Shown one piece after another: positions 49,689 to 58,465 of a DNA stretch of 64,000 bases (position 1 is the first letter of the stretch; each line of letters starts with the position of its first letter). The notes below the pieces were generated by a model. It was not told where the DNA came from. It worked only from the letters and a program-made list of their open reading frames with translations, and ran no database searches. The translations under genes were made by a program, and so were the position numbers. The stretch covers positions 13,194,906-13,258,905 of the forward strand of contig NC_035164.2 of the NCBI RefSeq assembly GCF_001659605.2, written 5' to 3'. Source of the DNA: Manihot esculenta. Its lineage: Eukaryota; Streptophyta; Magnoliopsida; Malpighiales; Euphorbiaceae.

Positions 49689-51122
49689 TGATAAGCGGTT
49701 GTCGAAGCCGTCAAAAATAACCTATTATCAATCAACAAATAAATTTGCAGATAGTGGCAATAGGGTCGAACCACAGGGAATTGACACCAAGTATCTTCCT
49801 AATAATAACTAAGGCAAGTAATAACGAATAAGTAAAAGAGGGGGGTTTGTTTTGATGAGTTAAAATCTAAAAGCAAAAGAGAACAATAATTTAATTGAAA
49901 AGGTATTTCAATGAGAAAGAGATTCTAGCTGAAGTGTGAGTCTAATTCAATTTGTTCAGAATTGATCATTGATTATTAAAGACTCCTATTTGATTTCAAT
50001 AAATCAGTTTTGGTTGTGGAAGACGCTTCTCACAATCCAAATTCCTCCTTAGTTCTAGTTCTATTAGGAAACGTTCGCTAATCAAACACTGATCAACAAG
50101 TTGCCAAGGAACGTCCTTGGGGCATTTAGCATCGAACAACCGTTGATCGCATTAAGACTTAGAGAAACCCAATTCTATCCTTGCCAACTGCGTGGTCAAG
50201 GCTAGGTTATGCAACTGATTATATTTATGTTCAAACAATTTAAGCAATTACGGACCTAAATCATTCAAACAATTTATCACTTAAGCAATTTAAAAGCAAT
50301 GGGCCCTTATTGATTCTAAAAGCAAAGTAATAATTATGGAAAAGATCAGATTGCATAAATATTGAAACAAGCAAGAGTTCAACAATGGAGTATTAAACCT
50401 CCCAATTCATCACAAATCTTAATATTCTCAACTTCAACTAGAAAATAATGAATTTAGCCACTCATGGTGACTAAAATACAAAAATAAAGAAGAAAAGAAA
50501 GAAGGAAAGTTTCTGCTGTGTTGCTGGAGAATTTCCGAGGATGGCAGATGCTGAAAGAGATATCCTTTGCAGGTTTGGAGGTTGCTCTTTTATAGTTGGA
50601 GAATCTCATCCATCTAGGGTTTTGAAATCCCTTCTTGACTTGGTCTTTGATTCCTCTTTGGATGTGGATTTTAATTGTAAAAGGAATTCCTTAGGTGAGA
50701 AATTGTCTCGTGGCTTCTAGAATTATGTTGGTAGTGATTGAGTTAGATTTGGACTTCTGATAATTCGAATTTCTAATTTCTGCACTTTTCCCGCTCTGCT
50801 GTCAACTTCTGCTGTCAAGGTGATTTGGGCAGTTTCTGCGAGTGATTTGGGCAAATCACTTGCCCAATCTGCCCCAATCGCTTTCTGGGATTCAGTCCAG
50901 TTTTTGTCTCTGTCTCTGCGAGTGATTTGGCCAGTTTCTGCGAGTGATTTGGCCAAATCACTCCGACCCAATCACTTTTCCAGCTTTTTCTTCACTTTTT
51001 CTCTAACTTCCCAATTTCTTCCTTTTCTGTAAAAACATAATAAAAACACAAATTAAGCTAGAAAAATGTGTAAATAAACAGTAATAAATATAATAAAAAT
51101 GTGGCTAAATTATGCTTGATCA
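49689..51122 (-). repeat. Athila-like 5' LTR (1434 bp)
   Basis: Partner of 44125-45558 with about 13 single-base differences and no length difference seen. TATA-like TATAAAAG (minus) at about 50587-50594, about 530 bp from the LTR start. Palindromes GTGATTTGGGCAAATCACT lie at about 50842-50960. Confidence 0.95.
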
Positions 51123-51127
51123 TGTAT

Positions 51128-51660
51128 GCATTAAAAGAACGAACTATAGTGATCAATCAAGTGATTACTATGGTAAGTTGACAGAGGTTCTTGAAATAGA
51201 GTACCCGACTTTACCTATGAAGCGGACAGTTCTATTCCACTGTGAATGGTTTGATCCTACCCCAAATGTTGGAGTGAAAATTCATTTAATGTATAATATT
51301 GTGGATGTAAATCAAAGAAGGAGATTTCATAAGTATGAGCCATTTGTTTTGGCTAGCCAGGCACAACAAGTTTATTACATTCCTTATCCTTCTTTAAGAC
51401 AATCAAGGTCTGATTGGCAATCTGTGATAAAAATTAAAGCCAGGCCAGTGATTGAGTTACCAAATGTTGTTGTACCTTCGACAGCGTCAACAACAGATGC
51501 ATATCAAGAAGATACTGTAACTTTGCAGCCTTTAGTCTTAAATGAAGAAGGATTACCTGAGACATTAAATGATCCAGCGGGTGGTGAAGTGTTGATTTCG
51601 GAATTAGTTGAAGAAGAAGAAGAAGATGAGACATCATTATTCAACTTCAGACAAGGATGA
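51128..51660 (+). pseudogene. tnp2: tnp2 exon 4, right part (DUF4216)
   Basis: Continues DUF4216 after the retroelement: CIKRTNYSDQSSDYYGKLTE, LFHCEWFDPTPNVGVK, FVLASQAQQVYYIPYPSL, then a spacer and an acidic tail (ELVEEEEEDETSLF) ending at TGA 51658-51660. The frame is open throughout. The first five bases (51123-51127) are the duplicated target site, so the original exon ran 44124 to 51128 without loss. Confidence 0.9.
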
Positions 51661-51804
51661 ATATTACTTAGATTAGTATTACTTAGATTAGTCAACTCTA
51701 AGCTGTATAGTAAACTTTTTTGCTCTAATTATCTTTTTTATTATTGTTGATTATTTTTACTTTTACAACATACTAATCTCCTGTTGGATTTTTTTTGTGC
51801 AGAT
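51661..51804 (+). other. Short gap between tnp2 and ORF1
   Basis: AT-rich. Contains a duplicated TATTACTTAGATTAGT and an acceptor-like TTTTTTGTGCAG at 51791-51802 just before the ORF1 ATG, so ORF1 is probably spliced from a shared leader or from its own. Confidence 0.45.
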
Positions 51805-53808
51805 ATGGCCAGGGGTAAAGGTAAAGAAGATGCACGTAATACTGATCGTGGTGTTTTAACGGGTACAGGTAGAGGCCGAGGCCGAGGTGATCCAGAAATT
51901 GTTCGTGGTCGAGGCATTATAGCCACTGCACCTTCTTCAGTTGACTTTAGAGCCCCAGCACTTACTCCAACAACCCCTGTATCATACTCAGCCCCTGCAG
52001 CCCGTCCACTTGCTCCAGTTGCCCCCATTGCCCCAACTTCTTCAAGTTCTATTCCTGGATCGAGTGCTAGTCGATCTGCATCCTCATCCTCATCATATGC
52101 TACTAGGACCTACTGTTATGTGCATGCAAGCGGAAAGTAAGCATAATGTATAACATTACTTATCATTGTATTACACATCTTTGTTATTAGTTTTCATTTT
52201 GGTTAATTATTTAAAAATAATTATATTGAATATTTATAAATTATGCTCGCAGTATTAAACTATTACAGTCTTATGCCTTCTGAGAAGACATCTAGTGCCT
52301 GCACAAAGATTTTTCAAAAGTACAATGTCGAGGAGGGTTCTTCCTAGAAGAATATCCCACAATCCACAAAAGATTTTTATTTTAGAGAGTTTGAGGTACG
52401 CAATATATTTTGCATTTTAACAAAGATAAAATGTCTTATAATCTATGTTGTATTGTACATGTGTTTTCTAAATTAATTTACAGAAAGAATTTCACTAGGA
52501 TGAGGAAAGTGCTGCAATAGTGAAGAAGGCATGGAATAAAAAAGCAGCTACCCGATACAAAGACTTTCTGACAAATGAAAAGAAGAAAAAAAAAGAGGAG
52601 TGCTTATATATCAATTGAAGTTTGAGATAAATGGAATTTAGATTGGAGTACTCCAGAGTATGTAGGAAAGTCAATGAAGTACTCAAAGAACCGCCTAACA
52701 GAGAAGGGATGTGAAGGAGCTGGTCCTTCTACACATACAGGTGGGTCCATAACACATGAGGAGCATGCTAGATGCATACAAAATGCTAAGACAGACAAAG
52801 TTCCTCCAACAGCAGCTGAGTTGTTTCTCCACACCCATACAAAGAAGAGTGATCGCGACAAATTTGTTGATAAACGAGCTGAAATTGTTTATGTAAGTTT
52901 CTATATAAACAAGTTGTCTTTCTAAGTAATAACTTGCAAGTATGATTTTGATGTCTCAGTTGTGTGATTGATTTTCAGTTGCAAGTATGATTCTGATATC
53001 TCAGTTGTGTGATTGATTTTGAGTTGTTGATTGATTTTGAGTTGTGTGATTGATTTTCAGTTGCAAGTATGATTCTGATATGTAGGTGATTCTCACAAGG
53101 AAATTGTTTATGATTCCCAGTTGTGTGATTGATTTTGAGTTGTTGATTGATTTTGAGTTGTATGATTGATTTTCAATTGCAAGTATGATTCTGATATCTA
53201 GGTGACTCTCACAAGGAAATTGTTATGATTCTCAGTTTTGTGATTGATTTTTTCTATTATGATATCTTGCAAGTATTATAAATGTGATATCTTGCAGGTA
53301 TTATAATTGTCATATCTTGTAGGTGTTAGCCTTTTTCCTTACTTTAGTATTCAAATTGAACTATTATTCTGTGATTTTCTAGGAAAATTATCTGAAGCTA
53401 AAAGAACAATATTCAAGCCAGTATGTAGGATCAGATCATGTGGAAGGAGATGGAGGAACTATTAATGAGGATCAATTGTTCATTACTACAGCAGGAGGAT
53501 GGCAAGGAAGTCGAGTTTATGGTTTAGGTAGTGCTGCTTCTTCTGCCTTCTCTCAAACAGGAACTGGGGGAACATCAACAAATGTTCCATCATCCCAATC
53601 ACCAGAATGGAAGAAGGAAATTGAAGCAAAGTTTGAAGAGAAGTATAATAGTTTGCAGAAACTTGTAGAAGACCAAAATCAGCTGATAGCTCAAATGCGT
53701 GATGAACTACAGACAATGAAGATGGGACAACAGTCTTCCTCATTGATGCCATCATCGTCTGATATTCCTCCAGCTCATAGATCCCTTGGTGATTCACATA
53801 TGGATTAG
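51805..53808 (+). pseudogene. CACTA ORF1 (Transposase_24, TNPA-like), damaged
   Basis: Likely the accessory DNA-binding protein that recognises the subterminal TAGCGACC repeats. Exons: 51805-52136 (MARGKGKEDA, RG-rich GRGRGRGD, then Ala/Pro/Ser-rich), 52253-about 52395, 52484-52890, and 53383-53808. Conserved parts: YNVEEGSS...IPQSTKDFYFREFE, AWNKKAATRYKDFL, WSTPEYVGKSMKYSKNR, THTGGSITHEEHA, ELFLHTHTKKSDRDKFVDKRA, GSRVYGLGSA, and a C-terminal coiled coil (EKYNSLQKLVEDQNQLIAQM). Breaks: TAG at 52345-52347 and 52496-52498 where the family has Trp, a frameshift probably in the A run near 52585, and TGA at 52623-52625. All three stops fit C-to-T or G-to-A changes. Confidence 0.87.
52930..53340. 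repeat. Short tandem-like repeats in ORF1 last intron
   Basis: GTGTGATTGATTTTGAGTTG and TTGCAAGTATGATTCTGATA units repeat irregularly at least five times between 52935 and 53230, followed by three TGATATCTTGCAGGTATTAT-like units to 53330. It is intronic, between the donor near 52890 and the acceptor TTTTCTAG at 53382. Confidence 0.75.
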
Positions 53809-54039
53809 CATGATGTCATTTCTCACGTACTTAAATAATATATTTTATGATATGAATTTGATACTATTTGGATCCATTATATATTTTAAGATATTTTAAT
53901 TTTTCTTAGTGTTGAACTATAGTAATGTTTTGAACTTTTAGATTGCAGAATTATAAAATGAAGTTTATGTGTATATATTGTCTTTGATATTTTATGTATT
54001 GGAATGTGTGTGTAAATATTGATATTATAGCAGGTTTAT
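53809..54039. other. 3' flank of ORF1 up to the inner CACTA
   Basis: AT-rich, no coding. It presumably carries the 3' untranslated region of ORF1 and ends in TTAT (54036-54039), the direct repeat flanking the inner CACTA. Confidence 0.5.
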
Positions 54040-54395
54040 CACTACAAAAAAACAGGGTATCAGTGACGGATTTTTCCGTCGCTGAAAGTAAAAAATTCGT
54101 CGCTGAAACTTTCAGCGACGGATTTGCGACGGACTCAAGTCCGTCGCTTAAAGTCATGTCGCTAATTTTTTTCGACGGATCGGGCTGCCGTCGAAAATAT
54201 TAGCGACGGATTTCCGACGGATTTTAACTCTGTCGGAAAAATTTGCGACGGATAATTCCGTCGAAAATTTTAGCGACAAATTTGTTCGTCGCTAAATCCG
54301 TCGGAATATCTAAATTCATCCTATAACAATCCGTCGGTAATCTGTCAAAAATAATTAGCGACGGAATTTTTCCGTCGGAAATATTAAGACAAAAA
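54040..54395 (-). repeat. Inner CACTA left terminal and subterminal repeats
   Basis: About a dozen GCGACGGA / TCCGTCGC motifs in both orientations behind the CACTACAAAAAAACAG terminus. They share the core TTAGCGAC with the outer CACTA motif TTAGCGACCAAA but continue GGA instead of CAA. Confidence 0.9.
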
Positions 54396-54429
54396 AAAAA
54401 TTCTTGCTTTTATTCAAATAATTTATAAT

Positions 54430-54615
54430 TAAGAATCATATTGAATATAAATCAAATATTTCATAATACTTAACAATATTCATAAAATTTAAAATAAATC
54501 CGTAATATTTAACAATATTCATAAAATTTAAATTAAATTTATAATATTTTACAATGTTCATAAAATTTAAAATAAATCCATAATATTTAACAATATTCAT
54601 AAAATTTAAAAGTAA
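54430..54615. repeat. ~40-bp AT repeat downstream of the inner ORF1
   Basis: Four copies of a unit of about 42-45 bp (AACAATATTCATAAAATTTA and flanks, with A(T)AATCCATAATATT) between 54468 and 54612, immediately 3' of the ORF1 stop on the minus strand. Frames through it (Met-Asn-Ile-Val-Lys repeats) are artefacts. Confidence 0.75.
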
Positions 54616-54616
54616 T

Positions 54617-56241
54617 CTATGAATTTGTTGAACCATCTGAATCTGCAGTTGTGTTATGCGGTGAAGATCTATTTTTGTTCTTCAATGATTTCATCTGATC
54701 TTTTATTTGTTTTTCTATATGCACTCGCATTTGCACTCGCATTTGCTCTTGCATTTGCTCTTGCATTTGCTCCATGTCTTGTTTCATTTTGATCCGGTTT
54801 TGCTCTAATATTTGTTCAAACTCCTCTAAAGAAAACATAGTTTGAGAAGGTCCTCCATGATGAGCTGATGTGCATGAGAAAAATGTAGTTGGAGTTCCTG
54901 ATTTTGCAATATCAGAGGATCCAAAACCATAAACTCTTCCTTTGCTACTTCCAGAAATTTCAATCCACTTATTCAAATCAAAAGCAGACTGACTCTCACA
55001 ATTGTCATTCACATTTTCAGCAATTGCATTCAAATAAGCTCCCTAAGTAAAAAAAGAAAACATAATAAACATTTCATGAATCATACACAACTAATGATAA
55101 CATAACAATTAGAAAAATAATGTGATAACATTAAATAAGCAAAAAGTAACTTACATCAACTCGTCGTGATTTTCCATCAATGTAAACACCTTGACTCCCC
55201 TTTTTTGTGTGAGTTGCACGAAATAGTTCAAGGTGAGTTGCACGAAATAGTTCAAGTTGAGTTGGTTGTCTACCCAACTTCTTTGCCTACAAAAAAGAAA
55301 TAATCACACAACACAAGATGCACAAATAATTTCTAACCATATATATAAAAATAGAATTGTATAAATAAAAGTAAGAAATAAAAGAGTTATACCAATCTAT
55401 TCTCATGAACCTCCAATTTTATTGAACCACCAGAGTGTTTCGTAATAGTCCCATCTTTTTCTACGTTTCTATTTGTTTTACCAGTTTCTGATTTCTTTCT
55501 CCACCCTGGTGTACTCCAATATGCAACAAGTTCATTCCATATCTCTGTCTCCATCCAATCTGGTCCTAAATTGTATAGATAAGCAACATCTGTCTTCTTG
55601 TGCTTGCGCAACAATTCGCTCCTAACTCTATTAAGAATGTCTCGCAGTCTTTCTTTACCTACCTTTTCCCAAGCAATTCGAACCATACCTTCTTCACTCT
55701 CATCCCATGCATATCGACTCTACAAATAACAATCAGTGTTAAGTAAATTTAAAAAACTTAAAATGCATATTATAAATTTTAGAATATAAGTTGTATTTAC
55801 CCGAAAAAGTCCGAAGAGCTCGTCTTTTATCTTTAAAGGTATTTCTGACCAAGTTTTCCATGGAGCAGTATAGCGCATCTTAATGTCATTAGTGATTGAT
55901 CTAGTAACCGTAGAATCTAAAAAACTGCAATATTTTTATATATAATGAGTAGTTGTAAGTAATAATACATATTAAATCAATAGCAAAAAGTTGTATATGA
56001 CTTACACAGTTCCTTTCAATCTAATCAATTGTCGATCAGACGGGTTTGATGGGATAGGATGTCCCAAATTCGGACCTCTAGTTCGAACTGATGATGATGA
56101 GGATGCGTTTGCTTGGCCCCCTAATGCTTGTGGAGTGTGCTCCAGTATTTCCTCCTGCACCTGTACTGCCTCATCTATTTCATTCATAGACAGATGTTGG
56201 CTATGTTCTCTACCTCTGGATGATACTGCTCTTCGAGGCAT
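54617..56241 (-). CDS. Transposase_24 / TNPA-like protein of the inner CACTA, apparently intact
   Basis: Five minus-strand exons with phase-compatible splice sites and no stop that I can find: 56241-about 56008 (MPRRAVSSRGREHSQHLSMN), about 55926-55801 (MRYTAPWKTWSEIPLKIKDE), 55719-55393 (RYAWDESEEG, RNVEKDG, HSGGSIKLEVHE), 55288-55155 (KLGRQPTQLELFRATH, KKGSQGVYIDGKSRR) and 55043-54617 (KGRVYGFGS, then a Glu/Gln/Met-rich coiled coil and SDGSTNS). About 415 residues. The acceptor TTTTTTCAG touches the ATG. The fourth exon has an exact 24 bp in-frame duplication of LELFRATH. The family role is binding subterminal repeats; catalysis needs TNP2 from elsewhere. Confidence 0.85.
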
Positions 56242-56249
56242 CTGAAAAA

Positions 56250-56900
56250 ATAATTGTCCATAAGTAACATATCAAAGTAGAGTTGAAAGGAAGGCATGTA
56301 AAGCAAACCCACAAATACTATTTTAATTCATGTCTTTAATTAACTAACAACTTTTAAATATTATTATTTTTTTAAAAAAGTTAAATTAATAGATTAGTTT
56401 GTTAATCCATTCATTAATATACTAATCAAATCAAATTAATTTCTGAAATTTATTTTTTTATTCTTTTTTCTGTAATTCCTTAATCACAAGAGTCTTTGCT
56501 AAATCCAATATTGCTTTATTAGACAAAAAGGAAAAAAAAAGCAGTTTAAATGATGACACAATTAGATAAAATAAATTATTATTTGATTTATTGGCCCACA
56601 ATTATTATTTGATCTCTTTTTTCAATTAAAATTATATATATTTTAAATAAAAAATTAAACCCACATTAACTACAACAGCAGCCAGCATGCTGCTGTGCGA
56701 TGCTGTTGGGCAACAAGCAGCTGCTGCTGCCAGCAGCAGGCAGCAGCAGCTGGCTGGGCAGCTGCTTGCTGCTGTTGGCAGTAGCAGCGGCTGCTTGCTG
56801 CCCGCAGCTGCTGCTGCTGCCAGCAAGCAGTAGCAGCAGCAGCAGCAGTTGCTGGCAGCAGCAAGCAGCTGCCCAGGCAGCTGCGGGAGCAGCTGCTGCA

Positions 56901-56931
<31 letters not shown>

Positions 56932-57240
56932 GCTGCCAGCAGCTGCTGGGCAGTAGCTGCTTGCTGCGCACAGCAGCAAGCTACTGCTGGGCATGCAGCA
57001 GCTTGCTGCGTGCCCAACAGCAGCTTGCATGCTGCGCAGCAACAGCTGCTGCTGTGCTTGCTGTTGCCCTCAATTTAATTTTTTTTTTTAAATAATTAGT
57101 AAAACTAAAAATAAATTTTGATTAACACAAATTTATAACTAAATGAATAATATTTTCACTATATCATAACATATTCAAAAACTAAAACTCAAAATTTCAA
57201 TAATATAACAAAAAGAAACTAAAAATCAAAGTAGACACTT
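56250..57240 (-). other. Leader intron of the inner ORF1 (inferred)
   Basis: Minus-strand donor CAAGTAAGTG at about 57236-57245 and acceptor TTTTTTCAG at about 56242-56250. It contains an AT-rich part (56290-56650), the GCAGC-rich island (56665-57075) and a second AT-rich part. No coding seen. Confidence 0.6.
56665..57075. repeat. CAG/CTG-rich island in the inner CACTA
   Basis: About 410 bp of GCAGCTGCTGCTGCC- and CAGCAGCAAGCAGCTGCCC-type units, GC-rich in AT-rich surroundings, with pure (CTG)n runs near 56905-56935. All six frames are open in parts (Ala, Cys, Gln, Ser or Leu runs), which is a composition artefact and not evidence of protein. Confidence 0.88.
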
Positions 57241-57242
57241 AC

Positions 57243-57420
57243 TTGATAGGCAGTGGCGGAAGTAGCGGCAGTGGCGAGCGGCAACGCAGTGATGGCGAGA
57301 GTAGCGTCCAGCAGCGGCGACAATCACGGGATCAACGGCGGCGGCGGCGGCGATTGCGGTAAGGAGAAAGATGTGGCATCCAAGAGAGGAGAGGAGAGGA
57401 GAGGAGAGGAAGTGGGCGGC
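57243..57420 (-). promoter_or_regulatory. Candidate leader exon of inner ORF1
   Basis: A GC-rich block on the minus strand: CT-rich repeats (GAGAGGAGAGG on the plus strand at about 57385-57410), a CCGCCGCCGCCGTT stretch, then GCCACTGCCTATCAA before a splice donor. It resembles a plant 5' leader. No ATG-initiated frame is preserved across it. Confidence 0.5.
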
Positions 57421-57469
57421 TAAAATCAGAAGTGAGGATGAATGATTAGGGTTTTTTTTTATATGATTT

Positions 57470-57674
57470 GTATTTTCTGACGGATTAGTGACGGAATTTA
57501 TTCCGTCGCTAATATTTTTATAATCCGTCGCTAATCCGTCGGAAATCTGTCAGAAATGCCAAAATGCAATATTCGTTGCTGATCCGTCGCTAATTCCATC
57601 GCTAAATTTTTTTTTTCCGACGGAAGTAATTTTCGTCGCTAAATCCGTCGCTGATAGTCTGTTTTTTTGTAGTG
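57470..57674 (-). repeat. Inner CACTA right terminal and subterminal repeats
   Basis: Motifs TCCGTCGCTAA and relatives in both orientations, ending CTGTTTTTTTGTAGTG. Pairs with 54040-54395. Confidence 0.9.
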
Positions 57675-57678
57675 TTAT

Positions 57679-58465
57679 GAATTTATTGAAAAAATGATAT
57701 AAATCAGATTAAAATGCATTTATTAGTGACTAATCAGCCACAAAAATAAATTAAATAATAAATATTTTTTAATTTTACTATTAATTTGCGACGAAATAGT
57801 GACAAAATTGCGACTAATCACTCTTCTCTGATGCGACCAAATAGCGACTAAATAGCAAACAAATTAGCGACCAAAATTTAACGACCAATTTACTTCCACA
57901 TAGCGACCGAATGCTCTTCCCTGAGGCGATCAAATAACAACGAAATACCGACCAAATTAGCGACCATTTCGCGACCAAAATTTAACGACCAATTTACTTC
58001 CACATAATGACCAAATGCTCTTCCCTGAAGCGATCAAATAACAACGAAATAGCGACCAAATTAGCGACCAAAACAGCGACCATTTAGCGACCAAAATTTA
58101 ACGACCAATTTACTTCCACATAGCGACCAAATGCTCTTCCCTGAGGCGATCAAATAACAACGAAATAGCGACCAAATTCGCGACCAAAACAACGACCAAC
58201 ATTTAACGACCACTTTACTTCCACACAACGACTAATATTTCTGATACCTAATTTGCCATGATGCCAAATTAGCGACCAAAAAATGGTCGCTGATTGGTCG
58301 CTAAAATAGCGACCAATTTTCAGATTGTCGCCAAAAATTTAGCGACTGGCCAAACACCGACCATTTCATTTTGGTCGCTAAATGGTCGCTATTTCATAAT
58401 AGCAACCAAATTCTGCCTTTTAGCAACCAAAATTTTGGTCGCTAAATCACTGTTTTTTTGTAGTG
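57679..58465 (+). repeat. Right subterminal region of the outer CACTA with tandem ~105 bp units
   Basis: Very dense GCGACCAAA / TAGCGACC motifs. AACGACCAATTTACTTCCAC recurs at 57881, 57984 and 58100, with a variant at 58205 (spacings 103, 116 and 105). Each unit includes ATGCTCTTCCCTGAGGCGAT or its remnants. The terminal 200 bp have motifs in both orientations and end at TTTTTTTGTAGTG (58465). Confidence 0.9.

Larger units (their letters stand above)
44125..51122 (-). mobile_element. Athila-like Ty3 retrotransposon, RT/IN-deleted, minus strand
   Basis: Two 1434 bp LTRs (44125-45558 and 49689-51122) begin TGATAAGCGG and end CTTGATCA on the plus strand. TGTAT target duplications lie at 44120-44124 and 51123-51127. 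The primer site TGGGGCCGTTGCCGGGGA (49666-49683) resembles the Athila/Tat primer site; the polypurine tract AGGTGTGGGGGTATT touches the 3' LTR. The minus-strand interior carries gag, a zinc knuckle and protease in one frame with stops, and then breaks off at the RT entry. RT, RNase H and integrase are missing, so the element is non-autonomous. By eye the LTRs differ at about 13 sites (about 99% identical), so insertion was recent, inside the CACTA tnp2 exon. Confidence 0.95.
41005..51660 (+). pseudogene. tnp2: CACTA transposase tnp2, interrupted
   Basis: Encodes the catalytic En/Spm transposase that cuts at the CACTA ends. Coding parts: 41005-43277, about 43361-43681, 43782-43881, 43965-44124, and 51128-51660 after the nested retroelement. 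Domains in order: transposase-associated N-domain (WMYNRLKD ... GRCSNRRFLCVDDVRYHLMKNGF), Transposase_21/TNP2 core (GLSTDGFQPFG, YNLRAWLCIKSEYMFL, LLWTISDFPAYAMLSGWSTAG, LACPYC), DUF4218 (LPIVFRELL, FFKQLTSTIL, AYLVEEASSFCAYYF) and DUF4216 (VNVYTGYYINGYKFHTEGR, then the 51128 exon). Breaks: TAG at 41698-41700 where the family has Trp after CMIY; first intron with AT at 43359-43360 instead of an AG acceptor; 7 kb insertion at 44125. The end is an acidic tail and TGA at 51658-51660. Confidence 0.93.
54040..57674 (-). mobile_element. Inner CACTA transposon (3635 bp), ORF1-only, second family
   Basis: Terminal inverted repeats of about 30 bp: CACTACAAAAAAACAGGGTATCAGTGACGG at the left and CACTACAAAAAAACAGACTATCAGCGACGG (reverse complement) at the right, three mismatches. 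TTAT flanks both sides (54036-54039 and 57675-57678); CACTA elements normally make 3 bp, so one base is probably chance. Subterminal regions (54040-54390, 57470-57674) are dense in TCCGTCGCTAA / TTAGCGACGGA. It carries one minus-strand gene, a Transposase_24 protein, and no tnp2, so it cannot move alone. Confidence 0.93.
36590..58465 (+). mobile_element. Complete CACTA (En/Spm) transposon, 21.9 kb, with nested insertions
   Basis: Starts CACTACAAAAAAACTGTGA at 36590 and ends TCACTGTTTTTTTGTAGTG at 58465, an imperfect terminal inverted repeat of about 20 bp. TTA flanks it on both sides (36587-36589 and 58466-58468), the 3 bp target duplication of CACTA elements. Joining the flanks gives a continuous satellite monomer (AAAATATTA then TACTTCTACATT) as found uninterrupted at about 34660. 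Subterminal regions are dense in TAGCGACC motifs. Plus-strand genes are tnp2 (exons 41005-51660) and a Transposase_24/ORF1 gene (51805-53808). Without the nested 7.0 kb Athila-like element and 3.6 kb inner CACTA the element would be about 11.2 kb. Confidence 0.97.

Noticed and set aside
56632..57095. Poly-Gln, poly-Ala, poly-Leu open frames
   Set aside because: CAG/CTG repeats keep several frames open at once; the region lies in an inferred intron.
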